Below are positions 54,843-63,494 of a stretch of 64,000 nucleotides of DNA, piece after piece. Positions within the stretch are counted from its first letter, which is position 1; each line of letters starts with the position of its first letter. Made by a program: the position numbers and the translations under genes. The notes below the pieces were generated by a model. The model was not told the DNA's origin. It made no database searches and worked only from the letters and a program-made list of their open reading frames with translations. This DNA comes from Collimonas sp. PA-H2 (GTDB lineage Bacteria > Pseudomonadota > Gammaproteobacteria > Burkholderiales > Burkholderiaceae_D): assembly GCF_002564105.1 (NCBI RefSeq), contig NZ_PDBX01000001.1, forward strand, positions 3,658,001 through 3,722,000. Direction: 5' to 3'.

Positions 54843-56678
54843 ATGTTAATCAAACCTGTCCAATCCAAACCAGCAAAACGCAGTGCCACGCGCGCGCCAG
54901 GCACGCTGGCAAAGCTTGCTACTGTCTCCAATGACCCCGCCGCCATGCGCGACGCCGCCCGCAGCCTATACTGGCAGGGCTGGCGTATCTCTTCCATTGC
55001 CAAACATCTGAAGATCAAACGCAGCACCGTCGCCAGTTGGAAAGAGCGCGACAAATGGCACTTGTCCACGGCGATCGATCGCGTGGAAGGACAGATCGAA
55101 GCGCGCATGGTCCAACTGGTCGGCAAGGAGGTCAAGACCGGTAGCGACTTCAAGGAAATCGACCTACTCACGCGCTCCCTGGTGCAGATGTCGCGCAAGC
55201 GCCGGTATGACGGCGGCGGTAATGAGGCGGATCTCAATCCGAACCTGGACAAGCGCAACGCAGGGCCAAAGAAGAAGCCGACCCGCAACGAATTTAGCGA
55301 AGAACAGCAAAGCCAGCTACTGGATGCCTTCCGTGATTCGCTGTTCGACTATCAGAAAGTATGGCATCGCAACGGCCACGAGCGCACGCGCATCATTCTG
55401 AAATCGCGCCAGATTGGCGCGACCTGGTATTTTGCCCGCGAGGCGCTGGCCGACGCGCTGGCGACCGGCCGCAATCAGATTTTCCTGTCAGCGTCGAAGG
55501 CGCAGGCGCACGTATTTAAGCAGTACATCGTGCAATTCGCCAAGGAAGCCGCCGGCGTGGAGCTTTCCGGCGACCCGATTGTGCTGCCGAACGGCGCGCA
55601 CCTGTATTTCCTGGGGACCAGCGCCAGGACCGCCCAGGGCTATCACGGTAATTTCTACTTTGACGAATTCTTCTGGACCCACAATTTTACCGAGCTGAAC
55701 AAAGTAGCGTCCGGTATGGCGATACAGGCGAAGTGGCGTAAAACCTATTTCTCGACGCCGTCATCGATCAATCACCAGGCGTACCCGTTCTGGGCAGGGA
55801 AGGAGTTTAGCGACCGGCTACAGAAGGCCAAAAAGGCCAAGATCGACATCTCGCATTTAAAGCTGTCGAGCGGTTTTACGGGCGAGGACAAGATCTGGCG
55901 TCAGATCGTCACGATTCTGGACGCTGAAGCCGGCGGCTGCAATCTATTCGACCTCGACCATCTGCGCGACTACGAATACAGCCCCGACCAGTTCGACAAT
56001 CTGCTGATGTGTAATTTTATCGATGACAACCAGTCGATATTTCCACAAGCGGAATTACAGCGCTGCATGGTCGATTCCTGGGAGGTATGGGACGACGTCA
56101 AACAATTTGCGGCGCGTCCGTTTGGCTATCGCCCGGTCTGGATAGGTTACGACCCCTCGTTGTCCGGCGACAGCGCTGGCTGCGTGGTGCTGGCGCCGCC
56201 GCTGGTGGCCGGTGGCAAGTTCCGCGTGCTGGAGCGTCACCAGTGGCGCGGCATGGACTTTGCCGCGCAAGCCGAATCCATCCGGCAAATGACATTGCGC
56301 TACCAGGTCGAGTACATCGGCATCGATACCACCGGCATGGGGATCGGCGTATTTCCCATCGTAAAGCAGTTTTTTCCGAATGCCACCGCCATCAACTATT
56401 CACCCGAAGTCAAGACCCGCATGGTCTTGAAGGCCAAGGACGTCATCAGCAAGGGCCGTCTCGAATTCGACGCCGGCGCCACGGACCTGTCGGCGGCCTT
56501 CATGGCAATCCGCAAAACCTTAACGGCTAGTGGCCGGCAAGTCACCTATGACGCAGGCCGCACCGCCGAGACAGGCCACGCCGACTTGGCCTGGGCCTGC
56601 ATGCACGCGCTCGATCACGAACCGATTGAGGGCGTCTCTGAAAACACCCAATCCTTTATGGAGATTTACACATCGTGA
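54843..56678 (+). CDS. P: Terminase ATPase subunit gpP
   Basis: 611 aa. N-terminal HTH (GWRISSIAKHLKIKRSTVAS), Walker A variant SRQIGAT (residues 188-194), Walker B FYFDEFF (about 271-277), and a C-terminal RNase H-like nuclease domain (YDPSLSGDS). Packaging motor. The longer frame from 54738 lacks homology; ribosome site weak. Confidence 0.93.
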   Translation: MLIKPVQSKPAKRSATRAPGTLAKLATVSNDPAAMRDAARSLYWQGWRISSIAKHLKIKRSTVASWKERDKWHLSTAIDRVEGQIEARMVQLVGKEVKTGSDFKEIDLLTRSLVQMSRKRRYDGGGNEADLNPNLDKRNAGPKKKPTRNEFSEEQQSQLLDAFRDSLFDYQKVWHRNGHERTRIILKSRQIGATWYFAREALADALATGRNQIFLSASKAQAHVFKQYIVQFAKEAAGVELSGDPIVLPNGAHLYFLGTSARTAQGYHGNFYFDEFFWTHNFTELNKVASGMAIQAKWRKTYFSTPSSINHQAYPFWAGKEFSDRLQKAKKAKIDISHLKLSSGFTGEDKIWRQIVTILDAEAGGCNLFDLDHLRDYEYSPDQFDNLLMCNFIDDNQSIFPQAELQRCMVDSWEVWDDVKQFAARPFGYRPVWIGYDPSLSGDSAGCVVLAPPLVAGGKFRVLERHQWRGMDFAAQAESIRQMTLRYQVEYIGIDTTGMGIGVFPIVKQFFPNATAINYSPEVKTRMVLKAKDVISKGRLEFDAGATDLSAAFMAIRKTLTASGRQVTYDAGRTAETGHADLAWACMHALDHEPIEGVSENTQSFMEIYTS

Positions 56679-57736
56679 AGAAACAACGCTTTAAACATGC
56701 ACGGCAGCACGCGGCAGCGCCGCCAGCGGCAACACCCCAGGCCGCGCCGGCGCCCGCCATGGAAGCCTTTACCTTTGGCGATCCGACGCCGGTGCTGGAC
56801 CACGCCGACATTATGGAAAACCTGGAATGCTGGCTCAACGGCAAGTGGTACGAACCGCCGGTCAGTTTCCAGGGGCTGACAAAATCGTTTCACGCCAGCG
56901 TCCACCACAGCAGCGCCATCTATTTTAAAACCAACATTCTGACCTCGACCTATGTGCCGAACAAGGTGCTGTCGCGGGATGCCTTTAAACGTTTCGCGCT
57001 GGATTTCCTGACGTTCGGTAATGGCTATCTGGAAAAGCGCTACAGCCGCACCGGCGTGCTGCTGCAATTGAATCATGCGCTGGCGAAGTACATGCGGCGG
57101 GGGCGGAATCTGGATTGCTATTTCTTCATGAATGGCTGGCAGCAGGAACATGCGTTCGACAAGGGGGCCATCTTCCACCTGATGGACCCGGATCTGAACC
57201 AGGAGGTGTACGGCGTGCCGCAATACCTGTCCGCCTTGCAGTCGGCCTGGCTGAACGAGGCGGCCACGCTGTTTCGGCGCAAGTACTACAAGAACGGCTC
57301 ACACGCCGGTTTCGTTTTTTACATGACCGATCCGGCCGCCAACGTGAAGGACGTTGATAACTTGCGCCAGGCCATGCGCGAGAGTAAGGGACCGGGGAAT
57401 TTCCGCAACCTGTTCATGTATGCGCCGAACGGGAAGAAAGACGGTATCCAGATTCTGCCTGTCTCGGACGTGGCCGCGAAAGATGAGTTCTACAACATCA
57501 AGGGCGTGACCCGCGACGACGTGCTGGCCGCGCACCGCGTGCCGCCGCAACTGATGGGGATCATGCCGAACAACACCGGCGGCTTTGGCGCGATTGAGCC
57601 GGCGGCGCGGGTGTTTGTGCGTAACGAGCTGGTGCCGCTGCAAACGCAGTTCCTGGCACTGAATGACTGGCTAGGCCAGGAGGTAGTGAAATTTGATGAA
57701 TACACATTAGGGAATATGGAAGGGAAACAAGTATGA
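56675..57736 (+). CDS. Q: Portal protein gpQ
   Basis: 353 aa from a GTG start overlapping the gpP stop (GTGA). MEAFTFGDPTPVLD, LTFGNGYLEKRY and VPPQLMGIMPNNTGGFG are typical of P2 portals. Forms the dodecameric head vertex. Confidence 0.94.
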   Translation: MKKQRFKHARQHAAAPPAATPQAAPAPAMEAFTFGDPTPVLDHADIMENLECWLNGKWYEPPVSFQGLTKSFHASVHHSSAIYFKTNILTSTYVPNKVLSRDAFKRFALDFLTFGNGYLEKRYSRTGVLLQLNHALAKYMRRGRNLDCYFFMNGWQQEHAFDKGAIFHLMDPDLNQEVYGVPQYLSALQSAWLNEAATLFRRKYYKNGSHAGFVFYMTDPAANVKDVDNLRQAMRESKGPGNFRNLFMYAPNGKKDGIQILPVSDVAAKDEFYNIKGVTRDDVLAAHRVPPQLMGIMPNNTGGFGAIEPAARVFVRNELVPLQTQFLALNDWLGQEVVKFDEYTLGNMEGKQV

Positions 57737-57942
57737 GAGATGTAGCCGACCGCGCCGAGTGGCGCATTGCCAAGGACATCGAAGTAGCCATGGCGCATGC
57801 GCGCCGCATCCCCCAGCTGGAAGCGGACGGGCGCTGCCATTACTGCGATGAGCATATCGCCCATGGCTTGCTATTTTGCAATACCGATTGCCGCGATGAC
57901 TACCAAGAGGAACAGGCCGCATTACGGCGCGCGGGACGCTAA
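57733..57942 (+). CDS. Small zinc-finger protein after portal
   Basis: 69 aa; CHYC and C-x3-C (CNTDC) form one zinc-binding cluster. Overlaps the gpQ stop (ATGA). Common small gene at this point in P2-like phages of Burkholderiales; function unknown. Confidence 0.75.
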   Translation: MRDVADRAEWRIAKDIEVAMAHARRIPQLEADGRCHYCDEHIAHGLLFCNTDCRDDYQEEQAALRRAGR

Positions 57943-58026
57943 CGCCCCATCATCATGTCCTTGCTATCTGGACAATAACATCCTATGTTGATAGTGCTTC
58001 TTCGTTATTCCTTCGGTAATACTGCA

Positions 58027-58059
58027 AGCCCGCTCTCGCACGATTAGCGGGCTTTTTTT
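58027..58059 (+). terminator. Terminator of the P-Q operon
   Basis: AGCCCGCT-N11-AGCGGGCT with T7 after it. Confidence 0.85.
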
Positions 58060-58114
58060 GTGCGAACCGCTCCACCCCGTAGTCATGGCATTACGGCAGC
58101 ACCTGCATCGTCTC

Positions 58115-58137
58115 AAGCCGCTTCACGCGGCTTTTTT
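58115..58137 (+). terminator. Second terminator
   Basis: AAGCCGC-TTCAC-GCGGCTT followed by T-run. Confidence 0.75.
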
Positions 58138-58275
58138 AACGCCCTGACATTATTGCCTTGGCATGAAAAAGGTGTCGATCAGGACCCTTTGCGCGCAGTC
58201 CCCCACCACGCCTGCCCGCCCCGTTAAATGTATTGGTTTTAACGCAGTTCGCAAAAACGCCAAGTCCCCAGGCTG

Positions 58276-58300
58276 CGCGGGGTTCGCGGGGAAATGGGCT
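58276..58300. other. Putative cos region of the prophage
   Basis: GGTTCGCGGGGAAATGG (58281-58297) resembles the P2-family cohesive-end sequence, whose core contains GGCGGGGAAA, and lies at the cos position just beyond portal gene Q. Confidence 0.4.
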
Positions 58301-58359
58301 GCAACGGTTTGACGCAAAATGACGCATTTTGTGCGACATTTTTTAGCACAGGGAAGCCA

Positions 58360-59394
58360 TTACAGCAGATTCGGCTGGGAAAACCGCTTTTTCGGCTTCT
58401 TGGCGTCTAGTTTCTTTTTCAGGTCACGCCCAATACGCCGGCATTCCGGGCACCAGGAGCCATTCTGGATATTTGCCGGCTTGGCCTCCCATATGTGGCC
58501 TTCAATACATTGCCAGTTAAGCGGAGATATAAGATTAATATAGGTATCCGATAAGCAAACGCCACCATGTTTCTGAGCAATTTCTTGCATTTTTGAAATT
58601 CCTGCACGCACTTTTTCGAGAGAGCATACATGGCACCAATGCCCGCGTTGAACATGGATCGGTTTTGCTTGCCAGGTATGGCCCTTGGCACACTGCCAGG
58701 TCAAACGCGTTGCATTGTTCTTGTACGTCTCAGAAAGACAGTGTCCGCCACGCTGCCGTGCCATTTCCTGCATCTTCTCGATGCCTAATCGCTTACGATC
58801 AAAACTGCACGTAGGGCACCAGCTAGTAGTGACCGTTGCCGGCTTCGCCTGCCAAATATGACCGACCGCACACTGCCATTGCAGATGGGTGACAGCATCG
58901 ATATAGGTCTGAGACAAACAATAACCACCTTTAGCGGCGGCCAGCGCGTGCATCGCTTCGATGTTGCCGCGCATGCTGTCGTAATAACACTGTTGACACC
59001 AGTTGCCGGCACGTATCTGCGATGCCGTAGCCTGCCAAGTGTGATTATGCGCGCAGCGCCAACGCAATTTTTCCAGATAAGGGACGGTGCGTTTTGACAG
59101 CAACTTTCCGCTCTTTTGTTGCGCCAAGTCCTGTAGTTCTTCCAGGCTTTGGCGTTGACTGTCACGGTAACAAGTTGGACACCAAGTACCGTGCTTTACA
59201 CTATTGGGCGTAGCGCGCCACCGATGCAGGTGTGCGCATTGCCACTGAAGTCGCGTGTCGCTATTTAGGTAACTGTCCGACAAGCACAGGCCGCCGCGCT
59301 CTCGGGCGATCGCCTGCATTTCGTCAAGCGTCAATCGTCGCTGATTGTTTAACGCTTGTAGCGCTGGAGATAATAATTGTTTTGGGAGACTCAT
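58360..59394 (-). CDS. Five-repeat zinc-ribbon protein
   Basis: 344 aa built from five tandem repeats of about 60 residues (about 23-83, 84-143, 144-202, 203-262, 263-322). Each has a helix (IEKMQEIA), GG-x-CLS-x-TY, then W-x-C-x3-H-x-W and G-x-WCPxC, giving a Cys/His metal site. A Lys-rich tail follows. Likely binds DNA or RNA. It could be phage cargo beyond cos or part of the T6SS cluster. No established function. Confidence 0.75.
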   Translation of the reverse strand: MSLPKQLLSPALQALNNQRRLTLDEMQAIARERGGLCLSDSYLNSDTRLQWQCAHLHRWRATPNSVKHGTWCPTCYRDSQRQSLEELQDLAQQKSGKLLSKRTVPYLEKLRWRCAHNHTWQATASQIRAGNWCQQCYYDSMRGNIEAMHALAAAKGGYCLSQTYIDAVTHLQWQCAVGHIWQAKPATVTTSWCPTCSFDRKRLGIEKMQEMARQRGGHCLSETYKNNATRLTWQCAKGHTWQAKPIHVQRGHWCHVCSLEKVRAGISKMQEIAQKHGGVCLSDTYINLISPLNWQCIEGHIWEAKPANIQNGSWCPECRRIGRDLKKKLDAKKPKKRFSQPNLL

Positions 59395-59467
59395 TAGCTG
59401 AAAATCGGGGGCAATAGTGATGCTGCTCGGAGACTGGACAGCTATGACGCTGTCGCGATACGCCGGA

Positions 59468-59731
59468 CTAGCTGCGACCGCTATTCGGCATGGTCGAGAT
59501 CAGCACGGCGCCGCAAGTGGTCTTGTGACCATCGAAGGCAACCGGGATGCCATCGATCAATACCTCGGGATCTCCCTCGGCGATCACGCATACTTGATGC
59601 CCTTGGATCGGGCAGATGCAGCGGTCCCCTTTACGTGCCACTTGCAGCCCCATCACCTTACTGTTCGGCGCCGCCGATACCACCTTGCCGCCGTGGCTGG
59701 TGGGATCGTTCAAACGGATAACACCACGCAT
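59468..59731 (-). CDS. PAAR domain protein (T6SS spike tip)
   Basis: 87 aa, full PAAR length; GVIRLNDPTSHGGKV and the GHKTTCGA motif supply the zinc ligands. It caps VgrG and helps deliver effectors. It follows Tla3 and Tle3-like genes in the same direction. Confidence 0.9.
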   Translation of the reverse strand: MRGVIRLNDPTSHGGKVVSAAPNSKVMGLQVARKGDRCICPIQGHQVCVIAEGDPEVLIDGIPVAFDGHKTTCGAVLISTMPNSGRS

Positions 59732-59766
59732 GCTAAGTTCTCCTGCTCAATGCCAATGATGCTGTC

Positions 59767-61242
59767 TTACTTGGAATACCCTTGCGATCCAGGTGGTGCA
59801 TCGTGACGGATGCCCCACCATGGCAGGTACGCATTATTTTCACCACGAGCGCGGAACCACGGCTTCTCTGGATCGATAGGACGGACCTTGGCCGGCGGCG
59901 TCACTAGTACCGCCGTGGAGTGCGCGACGTCGCTAGTGCCAGCGATCAGCACATTTTTGCCGAAATGGTTAGCGTAGGCGATGCCAAGGGCGACATTGGT
60001 CAAGGCGGTGCCGGCGCCCATCTCACCCAGCAGTGCAGGGGTGTTGAAGGTCTGCTTCGCGAAATCGAATTCCGGCAATTCGGTACTCAGTGTTTGAGCG
60101 AGATTACCGATACGGTCCGACGAATTGGGATTCGTGTTGTTAGCGTCGTGGATCACATAGCCGATATCGGTATCTTGCTTGCCGGCGTTGTGAGTGGCTG
60201 CATCTATCGTGGCTTTCCAGGCTTGCACAGTGCGGGGCGGCTTACCCTTTTCTGCGTTGAAGTCGGCCACATTCTTGGTGGCCGGATAGCCGATCCAGGC
60301 CAGCGCGGCACGCTCGGTGTTGTAAGTCGGGCCGGCCAGCACCAGGAGCACCATGTTTTCGTTGATCTGCTTATCCTTTGGGCGGCTTGGAGCATCCCAA
60401 TTCATGGCCCAAACGGTTTCATTCGGATGCGCCTGTAGATAATCCAACGCTGCTGCTAATGAAGTAAAGCCGGCGTTCGGGCCACCCATCGTCACACGGA
60501 CGTCCGGTGGGGTGTTACGGGTCCAGAGGGAGGGCGCATGTGTATTGCCAATCTCAAAACTGCTGGTGACATACTTGGCTAAAAATCCCCCGGCTTCGAC
60601 CGGGTCAAGTTTCACCGCAGGTAGCGCATACTCGATATGAATACCGGCCAGCTCTCGCCACGTCGATTTGTCGCCAAGAGAGTGGACATTGTAAAAGTAG
60701 CGCGAGTCAGCGCCATAGTTGTCATGGAAAATATCAATCAATTCTTCGACATATTTATGGTGATACCCTTTGAAGGTTTCTTCCCCATCATTGCCCGCAG
60801 CAATTGAACCAATCGTCTGAAGCTTGGTAAATTTTTCTGGTTCTGCCTTCACCATATCGTCATGCTTATTCGGTTGCGCAAGCCCCAATGTCCACAATAA
60901 TTGCCACTCAGTCGGATAGTCACGCCGCTGCAATGGGTTCAGCCATTGCACCCCGACGACTTGAGCCAGAAAGGGCTTCGATGATTCATTCGCTATCGGT
61001 GTAGCGGCATTCGCAGTGGCGACAATCGGTGTACTTGCGAACGCGGTCAACAATCCAAATGCAGCAACGGCAGCGAAGGCGGGAAAGGCAAGGAAGCGGG
61101 TCATAAGTTCTCCAACAGTCATAGGTTGCAGTGTGGCGGCATCGGCACGCCAAGTAAACCACAGTGCGATGACAATAGCGATCAGAAAGGCAAGGACCGT
61201 CCAGCCCAGCCGCTGGTTACGGGTGGCAATCAAAGTATTCAA
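59767..61242 (-). CDS. DUF2875/Tla3-like T6SS lipase adaptor
   Basis: 491 aa. Two N-terminal membrane segments (about 12-32, 52-70), then a DUF2875 body (VVGVQWLNPLQRRDYPTEW). Tla3 proteins are needed to load or stabilise Tle3 lipases. The start overlaps the Tle3-like stop (ATGA). Confidence 0.8.
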   Translation of the reverse strand: MNTLIATRNQRLGWTVLAFLIAIVIALWFTWRADAATLQPMTVGELMTRFLAFPAFAAVAAFGLLTAFASTPIVATANAATPIANESSKPFLAQVVGVQWLNPLQRRDYPTEWQLLWTLGLAQPNKHDDMVKAEPEKFTKLQTIGSIAAGNDGEETFKGYHHKYVEELIDIFHDNYGADSRYFYNVHSLGDKSTWRELAGIHIEYALPAVKLDPVEAGGFLAKYVTSSFEIGNTHAPSLWTRNTPPDVRVTMGGPNAGFTSLAAALDYLQAHPNETVWAMNWDAPSRPKDKQINENMVLLVLAGPTYNTERAALAWIGYPATKNVADFNAEKGKPPRTVQAWKATIDAATHNAGKQDTDIGYVIHDANNTNPNSSDRIGNLAQTLSTELPEFDFAKQTFNTPALLGEMGAGTALTNVALGIAYANHFGKNVLIAGTSDVAHSTAVLVTPPAKVRPIDPEKPWFRARGENNAYLPWWGIRHDAPPGSQGYSK

Positions 61243-63428
61243 TGGTGCTCCCTTGGCTGAGGTTGTGGCGCGCTACGGGGACGCTGGCGCTTATCAACGA
61301 TCTTGGTTGGCATGCTGCCTTCAGCGCTCGTTTTGGCCCATTCATACAAGGCTAACCCGTTAAGTTTGCCTTTTGAGAAATATTCTTTAAATACTTTGTT
61401 GGAATCGTCATCATCCAAACCATTGAGATAGCGCCAGTCCGCAGCTACTCTCAATTTCTTGAGATCCTTTTCCGGTATGTCACAACAGCCAATCGCCACA
61501 TCATAAGCCAGCGCATTCTGTGCATGGACGCCATTGGTCATGATCGTTGAATGGTCAGTGGCGTGAGTGTCAAGATTGGCGGCCAGCGTGGTCTTGATCT
61601 GTTTGTTACGCCAGGCAGTATACTCAGGACTGGCACTGTCGGGATCGTCTTCAGCGGTGACTTTATCCCCATTTTTATACATATCCGCACGTTTGGCCTT
61701 CATACGAAGCAGCGCATGATATTCATAGCGCAGCCCGGCCTCGCTGTCCGTATTTCCTTCAGCGGCATCAGTGGTGCCATCTTCTCTTTTGTGATCGCCA
61801 GCAAATGGGTCGTTGGGGTCTTGCACGCGGCTTTTGTCGCGCGACGCACCAGGGGCATCATAGCCCTGGTCGAAATCAGTGGTCATCACGCCGAAACTCT
61901 TTGCTGTCGGTAAAAATTGCTTCGGTAGCGGTGGTGCTTCTATCGGTATCTTCCAGTCCTTGGGTGGCAACTCATTGACGCGCATACCTGACAGCTTCGT
62001 ACCGATGATAGCGATAGGCGCAACTGCGACCGTAAGTATTTTCGCAAACACATTATGCTTGTTCGCGTCCAGCCCTTTGGCTACAGAATATTTGACGGGC
62101 GGCGATTCCGGCCACCAGAACTCCTGACTGCCGCGTTTGTCGCCCAGTTTTTTCCAATGGTCTTTCCAGTAGTCGTATTCCCCTGTTTTTCCGACTTCAA
62201 AACCTTGCGCAAATACGCGCTGGGTAAACACCCCGGCGCCACCTGATGCGGCGATTTCGTCCGCGCACATGCCACGCCAGCCGATACCTTGCACCGGACT
62301 TGAGGAAATGACTTGGTCATGCGGATTGCAATACAAGGTGACACGGCCATAGGTCGAGCTGTTATAACCATGGTCTTTGCGGTCGGCCTCGGCTGTAAAG
62401 CCGTGTCCCGCATTAGCCATGCGTTTGTCGATACGATCCGGTAATTGCTGTGCATCCTTTCGTACCTTGATGATGTCAAAAAACGCCTTCAATGTAGCTG
62501 TACGCGCTTCAAGAGTCTGACGACCTCTGCCGCCTTCACCGTCGTGCATATCGCCCTGGCTCCAGTTCTCGGCAAAATTCTTTTCCAGCAAGCTGTAGGG
62601 CGGATTGCACAACACATAATTATCGGCCACGCAGGGCGCGCTCTTGCCGCAACCATCGGTAGCCGGCGCCATACGATCACCAAGGAACGCCGCCGCCAGG
62701 CCGACCATATTTCCCTGACTGTGACAGACGATCGTGATAGGGACATCGGCCTGCTTTTTGCGCAATGACTCCACCAGTTTGGCTAGACGAAGTGCAGCCA
62801 GTACGTAGTATGGTCGCGGCGGGCAGGCATAAACGTTGCGGTCATTGGTAGGATTCATATGCTGTACGTGAATCCAAAGAAACAATTCTTCCGACAAGCC
62901 TTCGCCCCACAGATCGGGCAGAGAGGTGCAGCCGTTTGCGAAAGGGCCACCACCCCAATAATCTTGCTCGTTGACGTAGATGCCGTCGCCGTATTTTTGC
63001 AGCTCTTCTAGATTGGCTTTATAGCCCCAGCGAAAGCGGATCACTGGTGAAAATGTGTCGTCGCTATCGATAAAAGTATCGAACTTCGTGTTTGGATTGA
63101 GATAGCCATCAGCCGTCAGCTCGGGCATGTACTTGGTGGGTCGCAACTGTCCTGCTTCGGTAGTTGGAAAGAACAAATGTTCATCGCGCCGCTTGAGGCG
63201 ATCATTGAGGCCCGCGCATATCCCTTCTTCCGCCTCCGAATACCATTCGCCATCTGAATTCACACCATGTACAAAGATCACGGTGCCTGGTAGCGGCAGT
63301 TGCTGGATGACGTCCAGGCAGCTATGGTTAAACAGCGTGATACCGCATTTCTGCCCCACCACCAGACAGCTGGGGTCATTCGCAGGAGAAGAGGCGGCGC
63401 TTTCCGGAGAGGTAGATATATCTGTCAT
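61239..63428 (-). CDS. Tle3-like T6SS lipase effector
   Basis: 729 aa. Alpha/beta hydrolase with oxyanion segment FVHGVNSDG (about 52-60) and nucleophile elbow CHSQG (Ser237); the large C-terminal DUF3274-like region fits the Tle3 phospholipase family. Probably delivered into rival cells by VgrG/PAAR. No separate immunity gene is obvious in the window. Confidence 0.85.
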   Translation of the reverse strand: MTDISTSPESAASSPANDPSCLVVGQKCGITLFNHSCLDVIQQLPLPGTVIFVHGVNSDGEWYSEAEEGICAGLNDRLKRRDEHLFFPTTEAGQLRPTKYMPELTADGYLNPNTKFDTFIDSDDTFSPVIRFRWGYKANLEELQKYGDGIYVNEQDYWGGGPFANGCTSLPDLWGEGLSEELFLWIHVQHMNPTNDRNVYACPPRPYYVLAALRLAKLVESLRKKQADVPITIVCHSQGNMVGLAAAFLGDRMAPATDGCGKSAPCVADNYVLCNPPYSLLEKNFAENWSQGDMHDGEGGRGRQTLEARTATLKAFFDIIKVRKDAQQLPDRIDKRMANAGHGFTAEADRKDHGYNSSTYGRVTLYCNPHDQVISSSPVQGIGWRGMCADEIAASGGAGVFTQRVFAQGFEVGKTGEYDYWKDHWKKLGDKRGSQEFWWPESPPVKYSVAKGLDANKHNVFAKILTVAVAPIAIIGTKLSGMRVNELPPKDWKIPIEAPPLPKQFLPTAKSFGVMTTDFDQGYDAPGASRDKSRVQDPNDPFAGDHKREDGTTDAAEGNTDSEAGLRYEYHALLRMKAKRADMYKNGDKVTAEDDPDSASPEYTAWRNKQIKTTLAANLDTHATDHSTIMTNGVHAQNALAYDVAIGCCDIPEKDLKKLRVAADWRYLNGLDDDDSNKVFKEYFSKGKLNGLALYEWAKTSAEGSMPTKIVDKRQRPRSAPQPQPREHH

Positions 63429-63494
63429 CGTGCGTCCTGAAACGTAATAAGTGCTTGCGGTCTGGTCATGTGATGCGTCATGTGTTTAGGTGCC

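Larger units (their letters stand above)
57943..58359. other. Gap with terminators and a cos-like site
   Basis: About 415 bp without a gene. Contains two Rho-independent terminators, a P2-cos-like GC-rich sequence near 58281 and the palindrome CAAAATGACGCATTTTG near 58315. Confidence 0.5.

Noticed and set aside
58258..58270. CCAAGTCCCC near the cos region as an attR core matching CCAAGTCCC after the tRNA
   Set aside because: Nine to ten bases can match by chance, and flanking bases differ; not enough for an att site.
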